This document shows, in pieces, positions 7,667-14,855 of a DNA stretch of 14,855 nucleotides. The DNA is from an uncultured Bacilli bacterium (GTDB lineage: Bacteria; Bacillota_I; Bacilli_A; RF39; UBA660): the NCBI GenBank assembly GCA_947522695.1, contig CANNTX010000033.1, forward strand, positions 1 through 14,855. The letters are read 5' to 3'. The number at the start of each line of letters is the position of its first letter. The stretch's first letter is position 1. The notes below the pieces were generated by a model, which worked only from the letters and a program-made list of their open reading frames with translations, did no database searches and was not told the DNA's origin. A program made the translations under genes and the position numbers.

Positions 7667-7699
7667 TTTTACAATCTGAATTAATAATTTATTGTAAAA
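7667..7699. repeat. 9-bp inverted repeat upstream of dinD
   Basis: TTTTACAAT (7667-7675) and ATTGTAAAA (7691-7699), perfect, with a 15-base AT-only-like loop. It ends 29 bases before the dinD start. It could be an operator or a leader hairpin; in DNA this AT-rich, chance is also possible. Confidence 0.4.
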
Positions 7700-7728
7700 A
7701 AATATATAAATAATGAAATGAGGCATAA

Positions 7729-8559
7729 ATGATTAAAATTGAAAATACAAATAGCACTTTTGAAAATATAAAAAATATAGATGAATATGGTAATGAATTT
7801 TGGTATGCTCGTGAATTACAAAAAGCATTGGAGTATAAAGATTGGAGAAATTTTCGAAAAGTAATAGATAAAGCAGTTACATCAGCAAACAATAGTTCTT
7901 CTGATAAAAAAGATTGGGTTGTTGAGGCCAACAAGCCAATAAAATCTGGAAAAGGAAAAGAAGAAATTATTAAAGACTATAAACTTTCAAGATATATATG
8001 TTATTTGATTGTGCAAAATGCTGATCCAAACAAAGAAGTTGTTGCCTTGGGACAAACTTATTTTGCTATTCAAACAAGAAAACAAGAAATAACTGAACAA
8101 GAATATGATTCTTTGTCAGATGATGAAAAAAGATTTTATCAAAGAAAATTAACAAGACAAGGTAATTACACATTACAAAAAGTTGCATCATCTGCTGGAG
8201 TTAAGAATATGGCTGAATTTCACAATGCAGGATATAAAGGATTATATAATGGTGAAACTGCTGATGATATCTTTAAAAGAAAAAAATTAAGGTATAGAGA
8301 AGATATTTTAGATAATATGAATGAAGATGAATTAGTTGCTAATTTATTTAGAATAAATCAGACTAAACAAAGATTAATAAGAGATAATGTGCAAGGTGAA
8401 AAGGAAGCTAAAGATGTACATTATGAAGTTGGTAAAAAAGTTAGAAAAGCAATTGCTGATATAGGTGGAATGATGCCTGAAGAAATGCCTACACCCGAGA
8501 AAAGCCTTAAAGAACTTGAAAGAAATAAAAGTAAATTAGAGAATAAACAGATAAAATAA
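7729..8559 (+). CDS. dinD: DNA damage-inducible protein D (BRO-N family)
   Basis: 276 residues, matching E. coli DinD (about 274). The N-terminal BRO-type domain covers about 20-115. The DinD-typical stretch YKLSRYICYLIVQNADPNK (84-102), then ALGQTYFAIQTRKQE (106-120), is well preserved. The C-terminal part includes GNYTLQKVASSAGV (145-158), FHNAGYKGLY (164-173) and MPEEMPTPEKSLKELE (249-264). In E. coli DinD is an SOS gene product reported to affect RecA filaments. The start is supported by TGAGG at 7719-7723, five bases upstream. No LexA box is visible, so SOS control is not shown here. dinD is often carried on mobile or phage-derived DNA, which fits the rhuM remnant directly after it. Confidence 0.9.
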   Translation: MIKIENTNSTFENIKNIDEYGNEFWYARELQKALEYKDWRNFRKVIDKAVTSANNSSSDKKDWVVEANKPIKSGKGKEEIIKDYKLSRYICYLIVQNADPNKEVVALGQTYFAIQTRKQEITEQEYDSLSDDEKRFYQRKLTRQGNYTLQKVASSAGVKNMAEFHNAGYKGLYNGETADDIFKRKKLRYREDILDNMNEDELVANLFRINQTKQRLIRDNVQGEKEAKDVHYEVGKKVRKAIADIGGMMPEEMPTPEKSLKELERNKSKLENKQIK

Positions 8560-8560
8560 T

Positions 8561-8881
8561 AAATTAATTATATATATAAATAGTGAAGGTAACAATGTAG
8601 TAGATGCTATTTATAAAGATGAAACTTTATGTTTATCACAAAAGGAAATTTTAAAAGTTTTTGAATGTTCTACGAATAATATAAGTCTATGCTTAAAACA
8701 TATATTTGCAGACAATGAGTTAGATAAAAACTCAGTTATCGAGAAAAGCTCGTTAACTGCTAATAATGAAAAAATATACAATTGAAGTATATAGTTTAAA
8801 TGTTATAATTGTCGTTGGATATAGAGTAAATTCAAAAAAGCAATAAACTTTAGAATTTATGCTAAAATATTAAATATTTAA
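8561..8881 (+). pseudogene. rhuM: Decayed rhuM (virulence RhuM / BRO-associated family) fragment
   Basis: Three frames read in succession give a RhuM N-terminus: KLIIYINSEGNN, LCLSQKEILKVF, NISLCLKHIF and ELDKNSV; then a shift to KYTIEVYSLNVIIVVGYRVN; then a shift to AINFRIYAKILN. The RhuM hallmark is the N-L-D-V-I-I-S-V-G-Y-R-V-N-S-K-x-x-x-x-F-R order. The two shifts fall in A6 runs at 8769-8774 (one extra base) and 8834-8839 (one missing). Stops are at 8783-8785, 8844-8846 and 8879-8881. No ATG, GTG or TTG opens the first frame. About 105 of the usual 300-odd residues remain, so it is truncated at the 3' side too. Normal RhuM is of unclear function, found on pathogenicity islands and mobile DNA. 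Confidence 0.8.
8782..8809 (+). promoter_or_regulatory. Probable promoter of the rbgA operon, inside the rhuM remnant
   Basis: -35 TTGAAG (8782-8787), 16-bp spacer, -10 TATAAT (8804-8809) extended by TGt (8801-8803). It would give a leader of roughly 95 bases before rbgA. A second, weaker extended -10 (TGCTAAAAT, 8860-8868) is closer to the gene. No terminator is seen between dinD and rbgA, so read-through is also possible. Confidence 0.5.
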
Positions 8882-8912
8882 AAAAATAAAAGATTAAATG
8901 AAGGTGAAAATA

Positions 8913-9764
8913 ATGAATAATGAAAATAAAACAAATATAAATTGGTATCCTGGGCATATGAAGAAAACCAAGGATGAAATTAAAAAAATAATGCCAGTTA
9001 TAGATATTGTATTTGAAATAATTGATGCTAGAATACCTCTATCTTCTAAAATTAAAGATATAGATGATATTACTAGAAATAAAGATAAAATACTTATAAT
9101 GTCTAAAGCTGATTTATGTGATATAAATGAAACTAATAAATGGGTTAAATATTATGAAAATAAAGGTTATAATGTAGTATTAGTTAATTTAAGTGATAAT
9201 AATGATTATAAGAAGGTTATTGATTTAATTAATAAAGTAGCTAAAAATATTAATTTAAAGAGAAAAGAAAAAGGTTTAAAAGAAAAAGAATTAAAAGCGT
9301 TAGTTATAGGTATACCTAATGTTGGTAAGAGTACTTTAATTAATAATTTAGCTGGTAAAAAGGTTGCTAAAACTGGTAATATGCCGGGAGTTACAAGAAA
9401 TAATGTGTGGTTAAAAACTAAATATAAAGTATTAGTGCTTGATACACCGGGAATATTATGGCCTAAATTTGATGATGAAAAAGTAGCACTTAATTTATGC
9501 GTTTTTAGTGCAATTAAAGAAGATGTTATCCCATTATATGATGTTGCTAGTTATATATTAAAAGTATTAAGTGAAAGATATCCTAGTATATTAAGTGAGA
9601 GATTTAAAATTAATGAATTTAATGATGAAGCATTTGATGTAATTGCTAAAAATATTGGAGCTATCAAAAATGGAGAAGCAGATTATAAACGTACTGCAAA
9701 ATACATAATTAATGAAATAAAGTTAGAACATATAAAAGGAATTACATTTGATTATGAAAAATAA
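8913..9764 (+). CDS. rbgA: Ribosome biogenesis GTPase A (RbgA/YlqF)
   Basis: Circularly permuted GTPase needed for a late step of 50S subunit assembly. Counting from this ATG (283 residues; B. subtilis RbgA is 282), NWYPGHM is at 10-16. G4 reads SKAD (64-67) instead of the usual NKAD. G1 GIPNVGKST is at 133-141, G2 PGVTR at 158-162 and G3 DTPG at 177-180. A C-terminal helical RNA-binding domain follows. G4 before G1 is the permuted order that defines this family. AAGGTGA at 8901-8907 supports the ATG at 8913; the in-frame ATG at 8898 has no ribosome site and would overlap it. First gene of the operon; its end overlaps rnhB by 11 bases. Confidence 0.94.
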   Translation: MNNENKTNINWYPGHMKKTKDEIKKIMPVIDIVFEIIDARIPLSSKIKDIDDITRNKDKILIMSKADLCDINETNKWVKYYENKGYNVVLVNLSDNNDYKKVIDLINKVAKNINLKRKEKGLKEKELKALVIGIPNVGKSTLINNLAGKKVAKTGNMPGVTRNNVWLKTKYKVLVLDTPGILWPKFDDEKVALNLCVFSAIKEDVIPLYDVASYILKVLSERYPSILSERFKINEFNDEAFDVIAKNIGAIKNGEADYKRTAKYIINEIKLEHIKGITFDYEK

Positions 9765-10407
9765 TATGTTAAGTTATGAACAGGAATTATATGATAAAGG
9801 GATTAGATATATTGCTGGTGTTGATGAAGTTGGACGAGGACCTTTAGTTGGACCGGTTGTTACTGCTGCAGTTATTTTACCAGTGGGATATTTTAATGGA
9901 TTAATTAATGATTCTAAAAAGCTATCTGAAAAAAGAAGAAACGAATTATATGAAATTATAATGAAAGATGCATTAAGTGTTTCAATTGGAATCATGGATA
10001 ACAAAGTTATAGATGAAGTAAATATTTATGAAGCAACAAAACTTGCAATGTATCAAGCTATAAATAATTTAGATATTAAACCAGAATATGTTCTTATTGA
10101 TGCAATGAAGCTAAGTGATTTAGAAATGCCTAGTGAAAGTATTATTAAAGGTGATAGTAAGTCTGAATCAATAGCAGCAGCATCAATTGTTGCTAAAGTT
10201 ACTAGAGATAGAATGATGTATGAATTAGATGAAAAATTTCCGGAATATGGATTTAAAAATCATAAAGGTTACCCAACTAAAGCTCACTTAGAAGCAATAA
10301 AAAAATATGGATTACTTGATAATTATAGGTTTACATTTGGTCCAGTCCGTGATTTAATATTAAATGGTGAGAAAAGTGAAAGAAAAATTAGGAAAACAAA
10401 TTTTTAA
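9754..10407 (+). CDS. rnhB: Ribonuclease HII
   Basis: Cleaves RNA in RNA-DNA hybrids and at single ribonucleotides in DNA. 217 residues from this ATG. The opening motif GVDEVGRGPL (22-31) carries D24 and E25. The remaining acidic residues of the DEDD active site are in VLIDAM (D116) and TRDRMM (D152), so the enzyme looks complete. The start is uncertain: AAAGGA (9735-9740) is 13 bases before ATG 9754 but 7 bases before an in-frame TTG at 9748, and ATG 9766 is another option. The difference is only a few residues before the conserved domain. It overlaps rbgA by 11 bases and the LtaS-like gene by 44, indicating coupled translation. The rbgA-rnhB neighbourhood is typical of Firmicutes. Confidence 0.94.
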   Translation: MKNNMLSYEQELYDKGIRYIAGVDEVGRGPLVGPVVTAAVILPVGYFNGLINDSKKLSEKRRNELYEIIMKDALSVSIGIMDNKVIDEVNIYEATKLAMYQAINNLDIKPEYVLIDAMKLSDLEMPSESIIKGDSKSESIAAASIVAKVTRDRMMYELDEKFPEYGFKNHKGYPTKAHLEAIKKYGLLDNYRFTFGPVRDLILNGEKSERKIRKTNF

Positions 10408-12445
10408 AAATAGTGTGGGTTTCTTATCTTTGATTTTTTTTATTGAAATTATTTTAAGAATAAACCTTTCATATAAAATATTAGATTGGGATATTTTTAG
10501 AATATTTATATCTTCTTGTGGTTTTGGTATTGTTCTAGGTTTAATAAGTTCATTATTTAAAAAGACAGGAAGTAAGATATTTAAAACAATTATAAGTGTA
10601 GCACTTACTTTATATGCATGGATAGAAGTTAATTTATACAATTATTTAGGATTTTTCATGGGAACTGGTAATGCAGAACAAGGAACCAAAGTTGTAGATT
10701 ATATTAAAGAATATATTGCAGCTGCTAATTGGAAAAGTTATTTATTATTAATTCCTATAATTTTATATTTATTATATATTTGGTTTTTAGATAAAAAGAT
10801 AAAAGAATATAAATTAAATAAGACTTCTTATTTTGAATTTAAAATTGAAAATAATAGAAATAAATTATTAACAGTTGCTGCATATGCTATTGTAGTTGTA
10901 TTTATGTGTATAATATATTATGGAACACTTACAGTTAAATTTATGCAAAATGATTTGCAAACTATAAGTAATAAAAATTTAATTCTTACAAATGATAATC
11001 CAAATTTAAATGTAAGTCAGTTTGGAGTATATGCTTTTGGTTTTAGTGATATGATGATTAATACTTTTGATATTAATGTTGATATTAGTGGAGATGATGT
11101 TTTTAATAATAATCAAAGCAGTGTTGTAGCAAATGGAGAGTCTGCTAGAAATATTGATGATAGTGCTTGGAAAGAATTAATAAATAATGAAAAGAATTCA
11201 ACTTATAATAAATTAAATAATTATTTTATTAGTAGAGAAATTACTCCTAAAAATGATAAAACTGGTATTTATGAAGGAAAAAATTTAATAGTAATATTAA
11301 TGGAATCTACTAACTATATTGCAATTGATAAAGATAGATATCCGACAATTTATAAGTTATGGAGTGAAGGAACATCATTTAGAAATAATTATAGTCCTAG
11401 AAATAGTTGTTCTACTGGTAATAATGAAATGACAGTTATGACTAGTTTGTATACTATTAATCAGACATGTACTGCTAATAGATATAAAAATAATGTTTAT
11501 CCTGAATCTATATTTAATATGTTTAAAAATTTAAATTATGTTACGACAAGTTATCATGATTATGCTGATCATTATTATTCTAGAAAAACTATTCATAAAA
11601 ATATGGGAAGTGGACAATATTATAATGCATCTGATTTAAATATTAAGTGGAGTAGTTTATATGAAGAATGGCCTAGTGATACTGATTTAATTAAAACAAG
11701 TGTTCCTCATTTTATAAATGAAGATAAATTTATGGTATTTTTAACATCAGTTACTACTCATCAACCTTATGGTGTTGATAGTGAATATGGTAATAAGAAT
11801 TTAGATAAATTAAATGATACAGATTATCCAATTACAATTAAAAGATATATGTCTAAGATGTATGAACTTGATAAGGCATTAGAACTTTTATTAGATGAAT
11901 TAGAGAAGGCTGGAAAATTAGAGGATACTGTAATCGCATTATTTGGCGATCATTATCCATATGGACTAAGTACAAGTTCTATATCAGATGTTGTTGGTTA
12001 TGATGCAAGTGTTGATAATGAGATGGATAGAACTCCAATGATTATATATAATTATGGACATGAGCCAGAAATAGTTGAAGAATATACTTCATTAATTGAT
12101 TTATTACCAACTTTATTAAATATGTTTGGAATTAATTATGATCCAAGATTATATTTGGGTAACGATATATTTTCCGATTATGATCATATAGCTTATTTTG
12201 CAGATGGTTCTTGGCAAGATGAAATAGGCTATTATAATGCATCTAAAGGCGTATTTACACCTAAGGATGAAAGTAATACGTATACTAATCAAGAAATAAT
12301 TGATATTAATAAACAAATTAATTTAAAACAGCAAATGAGTGCACTTGCAATTAAAAATGATTATTTTAATTATTTATTTAAAAAAATAGAAGAATATAGT
12401 AATATTTCATATATAGCAAATAGTAGTAATAGAAATGAGGAATAA
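10364..12445 (+). CDS. LtaS-family membrane sulfatase / phosphoglycerol transferase
   Basis: Likely transfers glycerol phosphate from phosphatidylglycerol onto a surface polymer such as lipoteichoic acid. 693 residues. Five N-terminal membrane segments (about 17-33, 47-66, 71-91, 127-143, 167-187) precede an extracellular sulfatase domain (about 305-610). Metal and catalytic residues by LtaS analogy are E314 in MESTN, T351 in CSTGNNE, H466 in TTHQPY, and D529-H530 in GDHYPY. The nucleophile loop CSTGNNE differs from the GKTSDAE form of LtaS, so the substrate may differ. ATG 10364 has no clear ribosome site and overlaps rnhB by 44 bases; GTG at 10376, five bases after GGTGAG, is a credible alternative start. 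It sits one base before topA. Family secure, substrate inferred. Confidence 0.88.
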   Translation: MVRKVKEKLGKQIFKNSVGFLSLIFFIEIILRINLSYKILDWDIFRIFISSCGFGIVLGLISSLFKKTGSKIFKTIISVALTLYAWIEVNLYNYLGFFMGTGNAEQGTKVVDYIKEYIAAANWKSYLLLIPIILYLLYIWFLDKKIKEYKLNKTSYFEFKIENNRNKLLTVAAYAIVVVFMCIIYYGTLTVKFMQNDLQTISNKNLILTNDNPNLNVSQFGVYAFGFSDMMINTFDINVDISGDDVFNNNQSSVVANGESARNIDDSAWKELINNEKNSTYNKLNNYFISREITPKNDKTGIYEGKNLIVILMESTNYIAIDKDRYPTIYKLWSEGTSFRNNYSPRNSCSTGNNEMTVMTSLYTINQTCTANRYKNNVYPESIFNMFKNLNYVTTSYHDYADHYYSRKTIHKNMGSGQYYNASDLNIKWSSLYEEWPSDTDLIKTSVPHFINEDKFMVFLTSVTTHQPYGVDSEYGNKNLDKLNDTDYPITIKRYMSKMYELDKALELLLDELEKAGKLEDTVIALFGDHYPYGLSTSSISDVVGYDASVDNEMDRTPMIIYNYGHEPEIVEEYTSLIDLLPTLLNMFGINYDPRLYLGNDIFSDYDHIAYFADGSWQDEIGYYNASKGVFTPKDESNTYTNQEIIDINKQINLKQQMSALAIKNDYFNYLFKKIEEYSNISYIANSSNRNEE

Positions 12446-12446
12446 A

Positions 12447-14468
12447 ATGAATTTAGTTATTGTAGAATCTCCAAGTAAAACTAAAACAATAGGTAATTAT
12501 TTAGGTAGTAATTATAAAGTAGTTTCTAGTAAAGGACATATTAGAGATCTTGCAACAACAGGTAAATATGGTTTAGGAATAGATATTGAAAATAATTTTA
12601 AACCAAATTATACTGTAATTAAGGGTAAATCTAGTGTAATAAAAGAACTTAAAAGTGATGCTAAAAAAAGTGATATGGTATATCTTGCAACCGATCCCGA
12701 CCGTGAAGGAGAGGCAATAAGTTGGCATTTGAAAGATGCTTTAGGAATAGATGATAAAGATTATGAAAGAGTAGTTTTTAATGAAATTACGCATGATGCA
12801 GTTATAAACGCTTTTAAAACACCAAGAAAGATTGATGAAAATTTAGTTAAATCTCAAGAAACTAGAAGAATGTTAGATCGTATTATTGGTTTTAGATTAT
12901 CTAAATTGATGCAATCAAAAACGGGTGGAAAGTCAGCTGGACGTGTACAATCAGTTGCTCTTAAATTAATTGTTGATAGAGAAAGAGAAATTAATGCATT
13001 TAATCCGGAAGAATATTGGACAATAAGTGCTATATTTCCTGAATTTAATGCGGATTTAGATAAATATAAAAATAAGAAAATTGAGATAGCTAATGAAGAT
13101 GAAGCAAATAAGGTTTTAAATTTATTAGGTAAAGATTTTAAAGTTACTAGTGTAGTTAAAAAAGAAAAAAATAGAAAAGGTGTTATGCCTTTTACAACTA
13201 GTACTTTACAACAAGCGTGTGCTAATAAACTTAATTTTGGTGCTTCTAAAACAATGCGTGTTGCTCAAAAACTTTATGAATCAGTTGATTTAGGCAAAGA
13301 ATCAGTTGGTTTAATTACTTATATGAGAACTGATTCAACAAGATTATCTAATATGTTTATAGATGAAGCACATAAATTTATTGAAGAAAATTATGGTAAA
13401 AAATACATTGGTGCGGTTAAAAAGTCTAAAGAGAAAGCAAATGTTCAAGATGCCCATGAAGCAATTAGACCAACATCACTTAAAAGAACACCTGAATCTG
13501 TTAAACAATATTTAACAAATGATGAATATAAAGTTTATAGTATTATTTATGCTAGAGCTTTAGCTTCTTTAATGGCTGATGGAAAGGTTTTAGCAACAAC
13601 TATTTTATTAGATAATAACAATTATGAGTTTAAAGCAACTGGACAAATTGAATGTTTTGATGGTTATTTAAAAGTATACCGTAAATATGTCGACGTTGAT
13701 GATGTTGTATTACCTGATATTCAAGAAGGAACTATTCTTAATGCGGATGAAGTTAAGAAAGAACAACACTTTACTAAACCACCAGCAAGATTTACGGAAA
13801 GTTCTTTAATTAAAGAATTAGAAGCTTTAGGCATTGGTAGACCATCTACCTACGCTAAAATATTAGAAGTAATTAAAGAAAGAGCCTATGTTAGATTAGA
13901 AGACAAAAAGTTTGTACCTACGGAAGTTGGAATCGAAACGACTGATAAATTGCAAGAATTTTTCTCAAGTATTATTAATGTAGATTATACTGCTAACATG
14001 GAAAATGATTTAGATTTAATTGCAGAAAATAAAGAAGATTATATTAAAGTATTAAAAGAATTTTATGGGGATTTTGAACCATTAGTTAAAAAAGCTTTTG
14101 ATGAAATGGAGAAAAAAGCACCGGAAGTTACTGGTGATAAATGTCCTAATTGTGGATCCGATTTAGTTATAAGAACTAGTAGATATGGTAAGTTTACAGC
14201 ATGTTCTAATTACCCAACTTGTAAGTATATTAAACAAGAAGAGAAAAAAATAGAAGAAGTTTGTGACTGTCCAAATTGTGATGGTAAAATAGTAGTTAAA
14301 CGTTCTAAAAGAGGTAAAGTTTTCTATGGATGTAATAATTATCCTAAATGTAAGACTGCTTTATGGGATGAACCAACCGGAGAAAAATGTCCTGAATGTG
14401 GAAACTTATTAGTGTTTAAAGGTAAAGATAGAAATATAAAATGTAGTAGTTGTGATTATACAAAATAA
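12447..14468 (+). CDS. topA: DNA topoisomerase I (type IA)
   Basis: Relaxes negative supercoils by cutting one strand through a 5'-phosphotyrosine. 673 residues from this ATG. The TOPRIM domain at the N-terminus has VESPSK with E7 and ATDPDREGE with D83, D85 and E87. The active-site tyrosine is Y292 in LITYMRTDS. KSAGRVQSVAL (162-172) and GIGRPSTYA (462-470) are further family motifs. The C-terminal 110 residues hold three four-cysteine zinc ribbons (from about 566, 608 and 648). GAGG at 12437-12440, six bases upstream, favours this ATG over the in-frame ATG at 12435, which lies within the previous gene. Last gene of the operon, followed by a terminator. Confidence 0.95.
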   Translation: MNLVIVESPSKTKTIGNYLGSNYKVVSSKGHIRDLATTGKYGLGIDIENNFKPNYTVIKGKSSVIKELKSDAKKSDMVYLATDPDREGEAISWHLKDALGIDDKDYERVVFNEITHDAVINAFKTPRKIDENLVKSQETRRMLDRIIGFRLSKLMQSKTGGKSAGRVQSVALKLIVDREREINAFNPEEYWTISAIFPEFNADLDKYKNKKIEIANEDEANKVLNLLGKDFKVTSVVKKEKNRKGVMPFTTSTLQQACANKLNFGASKTMRVAQKLYESVDLGKESVGLITYMRTDSTRLSNMFIDEAHKFIEENYGKKYIGAVKKSKEKANVQDAHEAIRPTSLKRTPESVKQYLTNDEYKVYSIIYARALASLMADGKVLATTILLDNNNYEFKATGQIECFDGYLKVYRKYVDVDDVVLPDIQEGTILNADEVKKEQHFTKPPARFTESSLIKELEALGIGRPSTYAKILEVIKERAYVRLEDKKFVPTEVGIETTDKLQEFFSSIINVDYTANMENDLDLIAENKEDYIKVLKEFYGDFEPLVKKAFDEMEKKAPEVTGDKCPNCGSDLVIRTSRYGKFTACSNYPTCKYIKQEEKKIEEVCDCPNCDGKIVVKRSKRGKVFYGCNNYPKCKTALWDEPTGEKCPECGNLLVFKGKDRNIKCSSCDYTK

Positions 14469-14472
14469 AATT

Positions 14473-14497
14473 AAGTGCCAGTTCATGGTACTTTTTT
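14473..14497 (+). terminator. Rho-independent terminator after topA
   Basis: AAGTGCCA (14473-14480) pairs with TGGTACTT (14486-14493) through one G-T wobble around the loop GTTCA, followed by TTTT. It lies five bases after the topA stop and closes the rbgA-rnhB-LtaS-topA operon. Confidence 0.85.
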
Positions 14498-14550
14498 AAT
14501 TTAATAGAATATAATTCTTAATATTAGTCATAATAATAATGGTGAAATAA

Positions 14551-14855
14551 ATGATAGATGAATATGAAATATTAAATTATGTTTATAAAAACGCTAAAAT
14601 GGGTAGTGATAGCACAAATACGTTATTAAAATCTTTAGAAAATAAGGATAATAAAATAACAGAAGTTGTAAATGATATACTAAATAGTTATAATTCATTT
14701 TTAAAACAATCGGAAAGTTTACTAAAATCAATGAATGAAAAGGGCAAAGGATTTAGTCCTTTTACTAATATTTCAGCAGATATGGGCATAAAGATGCAAG
14801 TTTTAAAAGATAATAGTGATTCTGCTATTGCAGATATGCTTATTAATGGGCTTAC
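14551..14855 (+). CDS. Hypothetical protein, 3' end outside the window
   Basis: An open frame of 101 codons from ATG 14551 reaches the window edge without a stop. GGTGAA at 14541-14546 provides a ribosome site. The visible part is acidic and helical (MIDEYEILNYVYKNAKMG at 1-18, then a Lys/Ser-rich helix), followed by GIKMQVLKDNSDSAIADML (about 79-97). Length, regular helices and the absence of membrane segments are compatible with a small helical-bundle protein, but no metal-ligand set is evident and I do not recognise the family. It lies after the topA terminator, so it should have its own promoter; TATAAT at 14510-14515 is a candidate -10. Confidence 0.7.
   Translation, partial: MIDEYEILNYVYKNAKMGSDSTNTLLKSLENKDNKITEVVNDILNSYNSFLKQSESLLKSMNEKGKGFSPFTNISADMGIKMQVLKDNSDSAIADMLINGL

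Noticed and set aside
8595..8881. Programmed frameshifting to express the rhuM fragment
   Set aside because: Two shifts in opposite directions, no usable start codon and a missing 3' part fit decay better than recoding.
1..14855. CRISPR arrays, tRNA or rRNA genes, insertion-sequence ends
   Set aside because: No regularly spaced repeats, no cloverleaf-like or rRNA-like GC-rich stretch, no transposase and no terminal inverted repeats were seen on reading both strands by eye.

Overview
The window is very AT-rich DNA with standard bacterial code: TGA ends the membrane-protein gene at 7591 and tryptophans are TGG. Strong AAGGAG-type ribosome sites, extended -10 promoters (TGnTAnAAT type), an OatA-like acetyltransferase, an LtaS-type sulfatase and an rbgA-rnhB-topA cluster together suggest a low-GC Firmicute, probably an uncultured gut Bacilli/Mollicutes-related lineage. 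The taxon is an inference; no marker for species-level placement is present. Every gene I can support is on the + strand.

Left part (1-2236): a complete 735-residue surface-polysaccharide O-acyltransferase of the OatA architecture (membrane acyltransferase-3 domain, coiled coil, SGNH domain), followed by a clear rho-independent terminator. Its C-terminus carries a second, catalytically degenerate SGNH-like copy.

Middle accessory part (2237-8881): a ~320-base degenerate spacer, a 234-residue protein with a possible ADP-ribosyltransferase-like N-terminus, a 227-residue orphan protein, a CtpE-like P-type ATPase followed by two small co-transcribed genes (one soluble, one membrane-anchored), dinD, and a decayed rhuM gene. 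A 33-bp sequence (32/33 identical) that looks like a promoter occurs both before the ART-like gene and before the ATPase gene, so the two unknown genes form a 1.7-kb module bounded by direct repeats. The orphan gene has its own promoter, with an inverted repeat lying exactly between -35 and -10.

Right part (8913-14497): a tight housekeeping operon, rbgA (50S assembly GTPase), rnhB (RNase HII), an LtaS-family phosphoglycerol transferase/sulfatase and topA (topoisomerase I). The genes overlap or are separated by one base, and the operon ends in a good terminator. Its promoter probably lies inside the rhuM remnant. After the terminator a further gene starts at 14551 and runs off the window.

Taken together, the window reads as a core ribosome/DNA-maintenance operon bordered upstream by an accessory zone of cell-envelope, ion-transport and horizontally mobile genes.
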